Of a DNA stretch of 15,403 bases, positions 6,755 through 14,081 are shown piece after piece. Numbering within the stretch: position 1 is the first letter of the stretch; the number at the start of each line of letters is the position of its first letter. Origin of the DNA: Chitinophaga pinensis (GTDB lineage Bacteria > Bacteroidota > Bacteroidia > NS11-12g > UBA9320); contig CAMDCQ010000041.1 of the NCBI GenBank assembly GCA_945890595.1, positions 1 to 15,403 of the forward strand. Reading direction: 5' to 3'. The position numbers were made by a program, and so were the translations under genes. The notes under the pieces are model-generated. The model was not told where the DNA came from and did no database searches. It saw nothing but the letters and a program-made list of their open reading frames with translations.

Positions 6755-7738
6755 TTAGGCAAAAGGTCTAACGTGCTCGGCCTCTTCATTATTAATCGCT
6801 CTAGCAACCCATTTTCCGTTTTCTTCAGCCATACGACGCACGGCAAGTCTTTCGGCATTACAAGGTCCATCTCCGTTGATTACGCGCTTAAACTCTTCCC
6901 AATCAGGCTCTGTGTAGTCCCAAAGTCCTGTTTCTGTATTTTTCTTCAGTAATGGATCAGGTAGCGTTAATCCAAGGTCCCATATCTTAGGAATATACAT
7001 GTCCATAAACTGTTGGCGCATGGCATCATTACTTGCCATTTTCACCTTCCATCTCATTAAGGTATCTGAGTGTACGGAAGCTTTGTCGCTAGGGCCAAAA
7101 AAGTGCATAAGAGGCGTCCACCATCGTGTCATTGCAGCTTGTACCATTTCTCGTTGTTTTTTAGTTCCTGTTGCTAAATGCACAACATTATCGTGACCAT
7201 ATTTTAAGTGAAATGACTCTTCGTAACAGATACGCTCCAGCGCACGGCAGTACGGTCCATAAGATCCTTTACTGTTTGCTAATTGATTTACTATGGCGCC
7301 TGCATCTACTAACCAAGCAATAACAGCGCTATCTGCCCAAGTTAGAGCAGGATAGTTAAAGATATTGCTATACTTTGATTTACCGGTAATAAGGTCGTTC
7401 ATCATGTCTTCGCGGCTTTTACCTAGTGTCTCGGCGGCAGAGTACAATAATTGGGCATGCCCAACTTCATCTTGTACCTTAGCCATAAGCGCTAATTTTC
7501 TTCTAAAGCCAGGTGCACGTGTAATCCATGTGCCTTCAGGAAGCGAACCAATTATTTCAGAATGAGCGTGTTGCTCAATCATTCGGATAAGTTGCTTGCG
7601 ATACATGGCAGGCATCCAATCTTGGGGTTCAATTTTTTCACCTGCATCAATTCTAGCTTGAAAAGCAGCCAATAATTCTGGAGTTTCTTCTTCAGATGAG
7701 AATTTCTCGTTTGGGTCTATATATGCGTTACCGTACAT
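6755..7738 (-). CDS. paaA: 1,2-phenylacetyl-CoA epoxidase, catalytic subunit PaaA
   Basis: PaaA carries the diiron centre that inserts one oxygen atom into the ring of phenylacetyl-CoA, giving the 1,2-epoxide in the cytosol. The residues expected for the diiron site and its surroundings are present: E61 (HAHSEI), E91 and H94 (DEVGH), D145 (WLVDAGAIVNQ), and E174 and H177 (EESFH). Lys87 in AKVQDE, near the CoA-binding region, is also kept. At 327 aa it is slightly longer than the E. coli protein (about 309 aa), mainly at the N-terminus. It follows the repressor gene by 42 nt and heads the paaABCD block. No separate promoter is evident in that gap, so it is probably read from the promoter in front of the repressor. 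Confidence 0.96.
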   Translation of the reverse strand: MYGNAYIDPNEKFSSEEETPELLAAFQARIDAGEKIEPQDWMPAMYRKQLIRMIEQHAHSEIIGSLPEGTWITRAPGFRRKLALMAKVQDEVGHAQLLYSAAETLGKSREDMMNDLITGKSKYSNIFNYPALTWADSAVIAWLVDAGAIVNQLANSKGSYGPYCRALERICYEESFHLKYGHDNVVHLATGTKKQREMVQAAMTRWWTPLMHFFGPSDKASVHSDTLMRWKVKMASNDAMRQQFMDMYIPKIWDLGLTLPDPLLKKNTETGLWDYTEPDWEEFKRVINGDGPCNAERLAVRRMAEENGKWVARAINNEEAEHVRPFA

Positions 7739-7770
7739 GTTTTAGGTATTATATGTTATCGTTATAGTAA

Positions 7771-7790
7771 TTATACTGTGTTATACTGTG
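7771..7790. repeat. 10-bp perfect tandem duplication at the repressor stop codon
   Basis: TTATACTGTG occurs twice without a spacer. The copy at 7781-7790 encodes the last residues and TAA stop of the TetR-type gene; the copy at 7771-7780 lies in the gap before paaA. It looks like a short slippage duplication. Confidence 0.6.
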
Positions 7791-8356
7791 TCTTTTTTCA
7801 AACCGCTTAAAATAAAATCACTCAATTTAGTGGCAATTTGTTCGGAGGAAAGTGATCCATCTTCTTTGTACCACTCTACAATCCAGTTTACGCTGCTTAA
7901 AATGGTTAATGCGGCAAATTTTTTGTCGGTTTCATTAAAAATCCCTTCGTTAATGCCTGTTTGGACAATTTCTCTAAATCCTGCTTCATAGGCATTTCGT
8001 TTAAGTATAAATTGATCCAAAGATTTGCCTGTTAAGTTTCGCCAATCGCGGATAAAGATCATGGCAGAATTTAGATTTTGAGTGAGAACCTTTACATGAA
8101 GATTGATAGCCGTTCGAAGTTTTTCTTCTGCGTTAAAGTATATGTCATTGACTTCGGCAATACCTATCTCTAGTTTATCGGCCATGTCAAAACACGTAAT
8201 TTTAAGAATATCTTCTTTGCTTTTGAAGTGAGAATATAAACTTGCGGGCTCCATCGATAGGGCTTTGGCAATATCGCGCACAGAAGTAGCTGCATACCCT
8301 TTTTCTTTAAGTACGTTTTGGGAAGCGGCTAAAATTTCTCTCTTGCGTTCGGTCAT
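7781..8356 (-). CDS. TetR/AcrR-family repressor of the phenylacetate operon (PaaR-like)
   Basis: The 191-aa product has the N-terminal TetR DNA-binding domain, with the helix-turn-helix at about 24-51 (TSVRDIAKALSMEPASLYSH, then FKSKEDIL), and a helical ligand-binding C-terminal domain. It is the first gene of a unit with paaABCD and its promoter region contains a palindrome matching a PaaR-type operator. I therefore infer autoregulated repression relieved by phenylacetyl-CoA, as described for PaaR of Thermus. The effector is not visible in the sequence; a fatty-acyl-CoA sensor of the same family is the main alternative. The ATG at 8356 lies 13 nt after the operator. The last codons carry the 10-bp duplication noted above. 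Confidence 0.88.
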   Translation of the reverse strand: MTERKREILAASQNVLKEKGYAATSVRDIAKALSMEPASLYSHFKSKEDILKITCFDMADKLEIGIAEVNDIYFNAEEKLRTAINLHVKVLTQNLNSAMIFIRDWRNLTGKSLDQFILKRNAYEAGFREIVQTGINEGIFNETDKKFAALTILSSVNWIVEWYKEDGSLSSEQIATKLSDFILSGLKKDTV

Positions 8357-8369
8357 TTTTACTCACAAA

Positions 8370-8383
8370 CTAACGTTCGTTAG
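8370..8383. promoter_or_regulatory. Inverted-repeat operator, PaaR/TetR type
   Basis: CTAACG-TT-CGTTAG is a perfect 6+2+6 inverted repeat. It fits the pattern CNAACGNNCGTTNG that I recall for Thermus PaaR (from memory, not checked). It begins 1 nt downstream of the -7 box and covers the expected transcription start, so a bound repressor would block initiation. Confidence 0.8.
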
Positions 8384-8384
8384 G

Positions 8385-8414
8385 CAAATATATAACTTTT
8401 AAGATAACCTGCAA
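8385..8414 (-). promoter_or_regulatory. Promoter of the TetR-paaABCD operon
   Basis: Reading on the minus strand, TTG (8414-8412) is followed by exactly 19 nt and TATATTTG (8392-8385). Both elements match the Bacteroidota consensus TTG-N17-23-TAnnTTTG without mismatch. It is the best promoter in the window and lies 28 nt upstream of the repressor ATG. Confidence 0.8.
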
Positions 8415-8480
8415 TTTTCTAGCTGCTAAGTCTAACCTAAATAGTTAAGCATATTCAGGAAATGTAGGATAAAATTTGTG

Positions 8481-9125
8481 TTATAGTTTTCGGACTACCA
8501 TTAGACCGTCCCTAATTGGTAGTAGAATATTTTCTACACGCGGGTCATCGTGTACTTTTTTGTTAAAGGCATCTAACTCCTTCGTATCGTTATCTTTAGC
8601 TAGCTCTTTGTGGTCCAATATTTTGCCGCTCCAAAGTACATTATCTGCAATAATGACTGCACCATGCGGAAGCTTATCGATGATTAGATCGTAATAAGCG
8701 CTGTAGTTTTCCTTATCTGCATCCATAAATACTAGCTCAAATGTTTCTTCGAGGGTAGGTATAATTTGCAAGGCATCGCCTATGTGAAGCGTTATATTCT
8801 CAGCATACGGGGATGCATTAATAAACTTTCGTATGCGCGTTTCTAATTCTTCATTTATATCAATGGTATGTAAAATCCCATTAGATTTAAGACCTTCTGC
8901 AAGACACAAAGCAGAGTAACCTGTGTAGGTTCCTATTTCTAAAATAGCGCTTGGCTGAATGAGTTTAGAAAAAAAGCTAAGTAATTTTCCCTGCAAATGC
9001 CCTGAAAGCATTCTTGGAGCAAGTACGTTTGTAAAGGTATCTCTGTTCAAGTCGGCGAGCAAAGAAGACTCAGCGGAGGTGTGATTCTCGCAGTATTGTG
9101 ATAATTGTTCTGAGATAAAAGTCAT
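8481..9125 (-). CDS. SAM-dependent O-methyltransferase (catechol/caffeoyl-CoA OMT family)
   Basis: The 214-aa protein is a class I methyltransferase of the cation-dependent type. Motif I is LEIGTYTGYSALCLA (62-76). The divalent-metal residues appear as D135 (FMDADK) and D161/N162 (DNVLWSG), and SAM acidic contacts lie in the HTIDIN region (86-91). Family members methylate catechol-like hydroxyls, and some bacterial ones act on modified tRNA uridines (TrmR), so the substrate is open. It is the last gene of the mutL run, starting 4 nt after the nuclease-fold gene. Downstream I see no clear terminator before the paa promoter, so some read-through into the repressor gene is possible. Confidence 0.88.
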   Translation of the reverse strand: MTFISEQLSQYCENHTSAESSLLADLNRDTFTNVLAPRMLSGHLQGKLLSFFSKLIQPSAILEIGTYTGYSALCLAEGLKSNGILHTIDINEELETRIRKFINASPYAENITLHIGDALQIIPTLEETFELVFMDADKENYSAYYDLIIDKLPHGAVIIADNVLWSGKILDHKELAKDNDTKELDAFNKKVHDDPRVENILLPIRDGLMVVRKL

Positions 9126-9129
9126 TGTG

Positions 9130-10176
9130 TTATTTGGTCCATCGGAAAGATGCTTCTACTAAAGCGTGGTCAGATTTCGCCGCTCGTATCCGTTTATAAT
9201 CGGTGCACGTAAGTTCTTCATCATATAAAATGTAATCTATGCGCAGTAGAGGAAAAGGTTTTAAATAGGTAGCGCCCCATCCATTTCCTTTTTCAATAAA
9301 TGCATCTTTTCTTCTTTTTTGCAGCATTTCGTAGGTAAAACTCTGTGGAGTGTCATTCAAATCTCCCATGATGACAACAGGATAAGGACTATTTTTGATA
9401 GCTTCCAGTACTGTTTTTGTTTGACTCGATCTGAGTAAAATATGACTTTTAAGTCTTTTAAAGAATTTTAGTGCATACGTTTTGTATGCCTCATCAACAT
9501 CGAGTTTTACGAGGGTATGATAGTCGTTTGAAGATATCATATTAGACTCTAGGTGAGTTCCCACAAACCGTATAATTTCACCGTTAATTTCAATGTCAAA
9601 ATAGGCAGCCATATTGGTTGTTTTATGGGCATATTTTATTCGTTCCCAATTGATGATTTTATGCTTGGACACCAAACGAATTCCATAGTTATATCTATTG
9701 CTCAATGCATTTAGATTTACAAATTGCTGATGCGGATAGTCCTTCCTGCTTATGCTTCCTTTTTTATCAAACCATTCGATAAGCACGACAACATCATAGT
9801 TATTTACGTTTAGCAGGGAGTCGATTTCTTCGGAAGTGTTTCCCCCATTGTATACTTGCTGCACGTTTGTATTAAACGTGGCCACTTTTAAGTCTCCACT
9901 TTGGTATGAAGACGAATTAAACTGAATGTTTCTTCCTATAAATGGTATTCCAAGTAAAAGAAAAACAGCATTGTAAATCCATCGAATACGCTTTAAACTA
10001 AGCCAGAACACCACTAAGATAATATTGCCCAAAAACCAAACTTTAAAGCTTAGACCAAAGAAAGCAATAGGCCAGAAGTCATTGGGGTCAATATATGGCG
10101 CCAAATAGGCCATGAATAGACCAAATATGGCTAATCCATTAAGAAAGTCTATTATTTTCTTGATGACATTTCTCAC
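9130..10176 (-). CDS. Membrane-anchored endonuclease/exonuclease/phosphatase-family protein
   Basis: Residues 1-80 form about three transmembrane helices and the rest (about 95-348) is an EEP (DNase I-like) fold. The expected catalytic set is visible: N102 (ATFNTN), E134 (VVLIEW), H208 (GTHLES), D272 and N274 (GDLNDTP), D314 (RIDYI), and D336/H337 (KSDH). Members cleave phosphodiester bonds in nucleic acids or phospholipid/inositol phosphates. The substrate here is unknown and the domain should face either cytoplasm or periplasm from the inner membrane. The start is a GTG at 10176, directly abutting the TAA of the upstream rhomboid and in the same frame. The next Met is residue 22, inside the first membrane helix, so GTG is the best start. 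Confidence 0.87.
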   Translation of the reverse strand: MRNVIKKIIDFLNGLAIFGLFMAYLAPYIDPNDFWPIAFFGLSFKVWFLGNIILVVFWLSLKRIRWIYNAVFLLLGIPFIGRNIQFNSSSYQSGDLKVATFNTNVQQVYNGGNTSEEIDSLLNVNNYDVVVLIEWFDKKGSISRKDYPHQQFVNLNALSNRYNYGIRLVSKHKIINWERIKYAHKTTNMAAYFDIEINGEIIRFVGTHLESNMISSNDYHTLVKLDVDEAYKTYALKFFKRLKSHILLRSSQTKTVLEAIKNSPYPVVIMGDLNDTPQSFTYEMLQKRRKDAFIEKGNGWGATYLKPFPLLRIDYILYDEELTCTDYKRIRAAKSDHALVEASFRWTK

Positions 10177-11037
10177 TTATTCACTGGCATTAAAAAGGGT
10201 GTTTTTTTCGTGCTTTGAAAGGCTGTCATAGCCACTTTGAGAGATCTTGTCCAATATGGCATCAATCTCTTCTTGATTTGGTTTATTTTTTTTAGCAGTA
10301 GTTTGTTTTCGAAGGAGTATTTCATCAGGCTTTGAGACCCTCATGTTTTTAGGAACAAAATTAAGAAGGTTGGGCAATTTAAGTCCAAGTCTCCCTTGGA
10401 TGTGTAAGATATAGAGTACACCAAATAACGCCCCGCCCATGTGCGCAAATAGCCCTCCTGTATTTTGACTTACGGGAAACATATATAAGTCTCTAAAAAC
10501 AAAAAATAATGCGACCCATCGCATTTCTACGTCAAACAAACCAAATGGTCTTACCACATAACGGGGCAAAAACATTCCGGTTGCCACCAAAATAGCAGTA
10601 ACTCCGCCAGACGCCCCAAGTAATTTTTTAGTTTTCACAACGACGTGAAACTCTGGAAAAACATTAAATGCAATTACAAATAAAAGCGCTCCCACAATTC
10701 CACCGCTTATGAAAATAGTCCATATTTGGCGGTTAGACATAAAATCTTCTAAGATTCTACCTATAAAGAACAGTAAGACTAAATTTCCCGCAACATGCCA
10801 AAAATCAGCATGAAAAAACACATTGGTTATAATGGTCCACGGACGTATGAGCAGTGTACCGATATTACTGGGTATGTAAAAATACTCAAGAACCGAAACC
10901 GCAGGAAACCCACCTAAACGGGCTGCAAAGCCTACTAGGATAGTTAAGATAAACGCTGCAAGATTTACGATGATAATCTGCCGAATAGCAGAGTTTCCTT
11001 TGCTGTATTCATAGACTATTTTATCCCAAAGATTCAT
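10177..11037 (-). CDS. Rhomboid-family intramembrane serine protease with DUF6576-like tail
   Basis: The 286-aa membrane protein has the rhomboid catalytic dyad: Ser143 in GASGG (TM4) and His199 in FAHMGG (TM6). It also has the conserved TM2 histidine/asparagine set FFHADFWHVAGN (H76, H81, N85). Rhomboids cut single-span membrane proteins within the bilayer. After the last helix a hydrophilic tail (about 230-286) contains EEIDAILDKISQSGYDSLSK, which resembles DUF6576, often found behind Bacteroidota rhomboids. It lies 6 nt after a second rhomboid gene, and its TAA is immediately followed by the GTG of the nuclease-fold gene. Confidence 0.93.
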   Translation of the reverse strand: MNLWDKIVYEYSKGNSAIRQIIIVNLAAFILTILVGFAARLGGFPAVSVLEYFYIPSNIGTLLIRPWTIITNVFFHADFWHVAGNLVLLFFIGRILEDFMSNRQIWTIFISGGIVGALLFVIAFNVFPEFHVVVKTKKLLGASGGVTAILVATGMFLPRYVVRPFGLFDVEMRWVALFFVFRDLYMFPVSQNTGGLFAHMGGALFGVLYILHIQGRLGLKLPNLLNFVPKNMRVSKPDEILLRKQTTAKKNKPNQEEIDAILDKISQSGYDSLSKHEKNTLFNASE

Positions 11038-11043
11038 GTTATT

Positions 11044-11781
11044 TTAATAGAAAGTTGAGCGATTATTTCGGTTCCAATACATAACTAGCAAATACCCAAA
11101 AAGAGCTCCTCCAATATGTGCAAAGTGGGCAATTCCAGGAGAGAATCCGCTTATGCCTGAAAATAATTCGTATGCAGCATATCCAATTACAGCGTATTTT
11201 GCTTTGATGGGAATTGGTATAAACATTAGATACAATTCGGTATTTGGCCAATAAATGGCAAATGCCACTAAGATTCCAAAAAGAGCGCCGGAGGCACCTA
11301 GCACAGGAACATTATAATTGGCATTTAGCGCACCAAGACTCCCTTGATAATTTTGACCACTCAGCAAAACATCTCTTCCCTCGCTTAACATGGTTTGAAA
11401 ATCTTGCGGATCTACTAAGTTAATTACTTCTTGTATTTGAAAGTAAACAATCCCAAAATGTAACAGGAAGGCACCTAATGCCGAAAAAAAGTAGAACTGT
11501 AAAAAGCGTTTAGGACCCCAAATCTGTTCTAGTTTTGCGCCAAACATCCATACCCCAAACATATTAAACAAGAGGTGCATTAACCCACCATGCATAAAAA
11601 TATGGGTTACTATTTGCCAAGGTTTAAAATAAGCTGAGCCCGGATAAAACATGGCCAAAAGATTATCAAGATTGATACCTTGAGATTCAGCTGCAAATTT
11701 TCCTAGAAAAAAAAGAACATTAATAATAATGATATTCTTTGTTACCTCAGGCACATTGTATTGGTTACTGTTAAACTGCAT
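11044..11781 (-). CDS. Rhomboid-family intramembrane serine protease
   Basis: The 245-aa protein carries Ser164 in LGASGALFG and His222 in FAHIGGALFG, the rhomboid catalytic dyad, plus the TM2 motif HGGLMHLLFNMFG (H64, H69, N73). A GxxxG-rich last helix is present. An unusually long polar insert (about 115-158, containing VDPQDFQTMLSEGRDV) lies before the catalytic serine helix. It has no C-terminal tail, unlike its neighbour. The two share the fold but are clearly diverged, so this is an old duplication or two separate subfamilies. It starts 8 nt after mutL. Confidence 0.93.
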   Translation of the reverse strand: MQFNSNQYNVPEVTKNIIIINVLFFLGKFAAESQGINLDNLLAMFYPGSAYFKPWQIVTHIFMHGGLMHLLFNMFGVWMFGAKLEQIWGPKRFLQFYFFSALGAFLLHFGIVYFQIQEVINLVDPQDFQTMLSEGRDVLLSGQNYQGSLGALNANYNVPVLGASGALFGILVAFAIYWPNTELYLMFIPIPIKAKYAVIGYAAYELFSGISGFSPGIAHFAHIGGALFGYLLVMYWNRNNRSTFY

Positions 11782-11789
11782 TTATGGTG

Positions 11790-13553
11790 TTATTGAAAAA
11801 AACGTTCCAAACTGGTTTTTGTTAATTTTACGATGATAGTATTTCCAGATTCATTCGTAGCCGATTGTTTACATTGCATTAAGTCTGTAATCAAGGTTTT
11901 CATTTCAATTTGGGTTAGAACTTTGCCTGCCTTAATGGCAGCGTTCTTTGCTGTGGCTTGTCTCAACGCTTCTTTCTTACTAATTTTCAGTTCTTGAAAA
12001 TTGGTTTTGAAATCTTCTAATATTTGTATAATCACCTCTGCACCGTCTGTTTTACTTAATTCACTGGGTAATCCATTTATGATTATGGTGTTTTTACCAA
12101 ATTCGCTAGTATCAAAACCCAAGGTGTTGATGTCATCCTGCATTTCAAAGTACAAATTAAGATCAAGTTTACTGAGCTCTAAGGTACGTGGAAAGAGTAG
12201 TTGCTGCGATGCTACAGCCTGATTATCGTTATAGCGTTCAACTAAAATTTGAGCGTGGGCTCTATGCTGGTTTATAATACATAATTCGCCTTCTATTTTG
12301 GCTACAATATAGGCATTATCTACTTGAAATAGGTCTTGAATATCAATTTCATTATGTGGGAGTGGAGTTTCTGTATGACTAAATATAGAAACTTGAGATA
12401 TAGGAGCTACCGGTGTGCTTAATAGCTCATCTAATTGTTCCCAACTGCTGGTAACTCTTGGTTTTGATGCTTCAAATGGATTGAATCGAATATTGGGCTG
12501 CGTAGTTTTAAGCGAATTCTGATTTTCATAGTTTGCGTTGTAAAGCTGCGTGGAGGTAGGAATAACCATATGCACACCCAGTGATTTTTTAACCACCGAA
12601 TGGAGTAAGGTGTATACGTGTCTGCCATCTTCAAACTTTACTTCATGCTTAGTGGGATGTATGTTTACGTCTATTTTGGCAGGATCTACATCTAGGAATA
12701 AGACATAAAATGGGTGAGCCGCATCCTCTAGTAAACGACCGTAAGCACTAGATATAGCATGACTAAGGTAGTGATCTTTAATATACCTTCCGTTTGCAAA
12801 CAGATATTGCATACCTCTGGTACGTTTGGATAATTTGGGTGACCCCATATAACCGGTAAAACTCACAATTTCAGTTTGTTCGTTTGCCTCAATCAGTTCC
12901 GATTCCTGAACATTAAAAAGATCAGCGATTCGATTCTTTAGTGTCCCGCCTCGGAGTTTAGATAAAATTTTATCTTGATTGGTGAATTCAAAGGTTATGG
13001 CGGGATACGCCAAGGCTATGCGTTGAAATTCTTCAAAAATGTGCTTGGTTTCTACCGTAATACTTTTCAAGAAGTTTTTGCGTGCAGGAATATTAAAGAA
13101 TAGATTTTTAACAGCAATAGAAGTTCCTTGGGTAGCTGCTACGTTTTCTTGAATCTCTAGTTTACCTGCATTTATAACTATGCGCGTGCCCACCGATTCA
13201 CTTTCGTTTTTGGTCCGCATTTCTACTTCGCTAACAGATGCAATACTAGCAAGAGCCTCGCCTCTAAATCCTAGTGTGTGTAGGTTATATAAATCTTCAG
13301 CCTTGGTTATTTTAGACGTGGCATGTCTTTCCCAGCACATTCTGGCGTCGAAGGCATTCATGCCTGTGCCATTATCATCTACTTGAATATGAGTACACCC
13401 GCCATTTTTGATAAAAAGTTTAATGGTAGTAGCCCCGGCATCTACCGCATTCTCAACTAATTCTTTTACCACTGAGGCAGGACGTTGCACTACTTCTCCC
13501 GCAGCTATTTGGTTTGCTGTTCCTTCGGGTAATAAATGTATAATTCCAGCCAA
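11790..13553 (-). CDS. mutL: DNA mismatch repair protein MutL
   Basis: MutL couples mismatch recognition by MutS to strand excision. The 587-aa protein has an intact GHKL ATPase: NQIAAGEVVQRP (14-25), ELVEN with catalytic E31 and Mg ligand N35, DDNGTGM (59-65), ATSK (78-81) and GFRGEAL (95-101). An S5-like domain with KIDVNIHPTKHEVKF follows, then a linker (about 335-400) and a C-terminal dimerisation domain. That domain lacks the recognised endonuclease residues: the DQHA(X)2E(X)4E site reads NQHRAHAQILVE (428-439), and the CPHGRP-type motif near the end is absent. Incision is therefore probably lost. The start is a TTG at 13553; an upstream in-frame stop with no ATG in between rules out longer forms, and TTG coincides with the family N-terminus. 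It heads a five-gene run. Confidence 0.96.
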   Translation of the reverse strand: MAGIIHLLPEGTANQIAAGEVVQRPASVVKELVENAVDAGATTIKLFIKNGGCTHIQVDDNGTGMNAFDARMCWERHATSKITKAEDLYNLHTLGFRGEALASIASVSEVEMRTKNESESVGTRIVINAGKLEIQENVAATQGTSIAVKNLFFNIPARKNFLKSITVETKHIFEEFQRIALAYPAITFEFTNQDKILSKLRGGTLKNRIADLFNVQESELIEANEQTEIVSFTGYMGSPKLSKRTRGMQYLFANGRYIKDHYLSHAISSAYGRLLEDAAHPFYVLFLDVDPAKIDVNIHPTKHEVKFEDGRHVYTLLHSVVKKSLGVHMVIPTSTQLYNANYENQNSLKTTQPNIRFNPFEASKPRVTSSWEQLDELLSTPVAPISQVSIFSHTETPLPHNEIDIQDLFQVDNAYIVAKIEGELCIINQHRAHAQILVERYNDNQAVASQQLLFPRTLELSKLDLNLYFEMQDDINTLGFDTSEFGKNTIIINGLPSELSKTDGAEVIIQILEDFKTNFQELKISKKEALRQATAKNAAIKAGKVLTQIEMKTLITDLMQCKQSATNESGNTIIVKLTKTSLERFFQ

Positions 13554-13642
13554 GTTAAAGAAGTTATTTTTGGTTATTATCGATTACTAATTATGATGCT
13601 ATTAGCTAATTACAAAAACGGTCAGGTAAATATAATTCAAAC

Positions 13643-13972
13643 CTATTTATTTAGGTTTTCGAATATAATTTCTATCAAGTTAGAATTCCAAAGTTTGATG
13701 GAGATAAATGACAATAATAGGACTAATCCGGCGATTTTTAGGTTGTAATACCGTGAAGATTGCGTAGTGTGATATCTCGCATCTGCAAACTTGGATCCGT
13801 ACGCTTTTCGGATGTTGTTTTTAACTGAATCTTCGGTCTTTTCTAATTCTCCCATTTCACGCTTTATATCGTTAACATGAGCATGTAATTCTTCTTTTTC
13901 CTTGTTGTAATACACAGGGATATAGTTGAATTTACGATGTTGTGGAAGTTTACTAAATCTGAGCTTTATCAT
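13643..13972 (-). CDS. Small single-span membrane protein, conserved in Flavobacteriia
   Basis: The 109-aa product starts with a basic, aromatic segment (KLPQHRKFNYIPVYYNKEKEEL), continues with a charged, probably coiled-coil stretch to about residue 65, and ends with one transmembrane helix (about 79-99, LKIAGLVLLLSFISIKLW). Short proteins with this PQH-x-FxYxPxYY start are found next to mutL in Flavobacteriia and have sometimes been labelled as riboflavin synthase subunit beta, a label the sequence does not support. I assign no function. I start at the ATG at 13972; a TTG four codons upstream lies inside the putative promoter. The gene is 89 nt upstream of mutL. Confidence 0.72.
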   Translation of the reverse strand: MIKLRFSKLPQHRKFNYIPVYYNKEKEELHAHVNDIKREMGELEKTEDSVKNNIRKAYGSKFADARYHTTQSSRYYNLKIAGLVLLLSFISIKLWNSNLIEIIFENLNK

Positions 13973-13981
13973 GACTTGGTA

Positions 13982-13989
13982 CAAAATTA
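13982..13989 (-). promoter_or_regulatory. Candidate -7 promoter element for the small membrane protein gene
   Basis: On the minus strand TAATTTTG matches TAnnTTTG exactly, 9 nt before the ATG at 13972. A TTG -33 element is not evident at 17-23 nt upstream. It may also drive mutL and the genes behind it, since I found no good promoter directly before mutL. Confidence 0.4.
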
Positions 13990-14081
13990 AGCTATTCTAA
14001 CAGAATGGCTCGTTTTGAAGAAAATACCATTTGCGTCATGGTCAAATTTGGCCGATGGAGACTAAAAAATAGGCTATGCTT

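Noticed and set aside
12431..12634. Open frame of 67 codons on the minus strand inside mutL
   Set aside because: It is an out-of-frame shadow of the MutL linker and S5 region with atypical composition.
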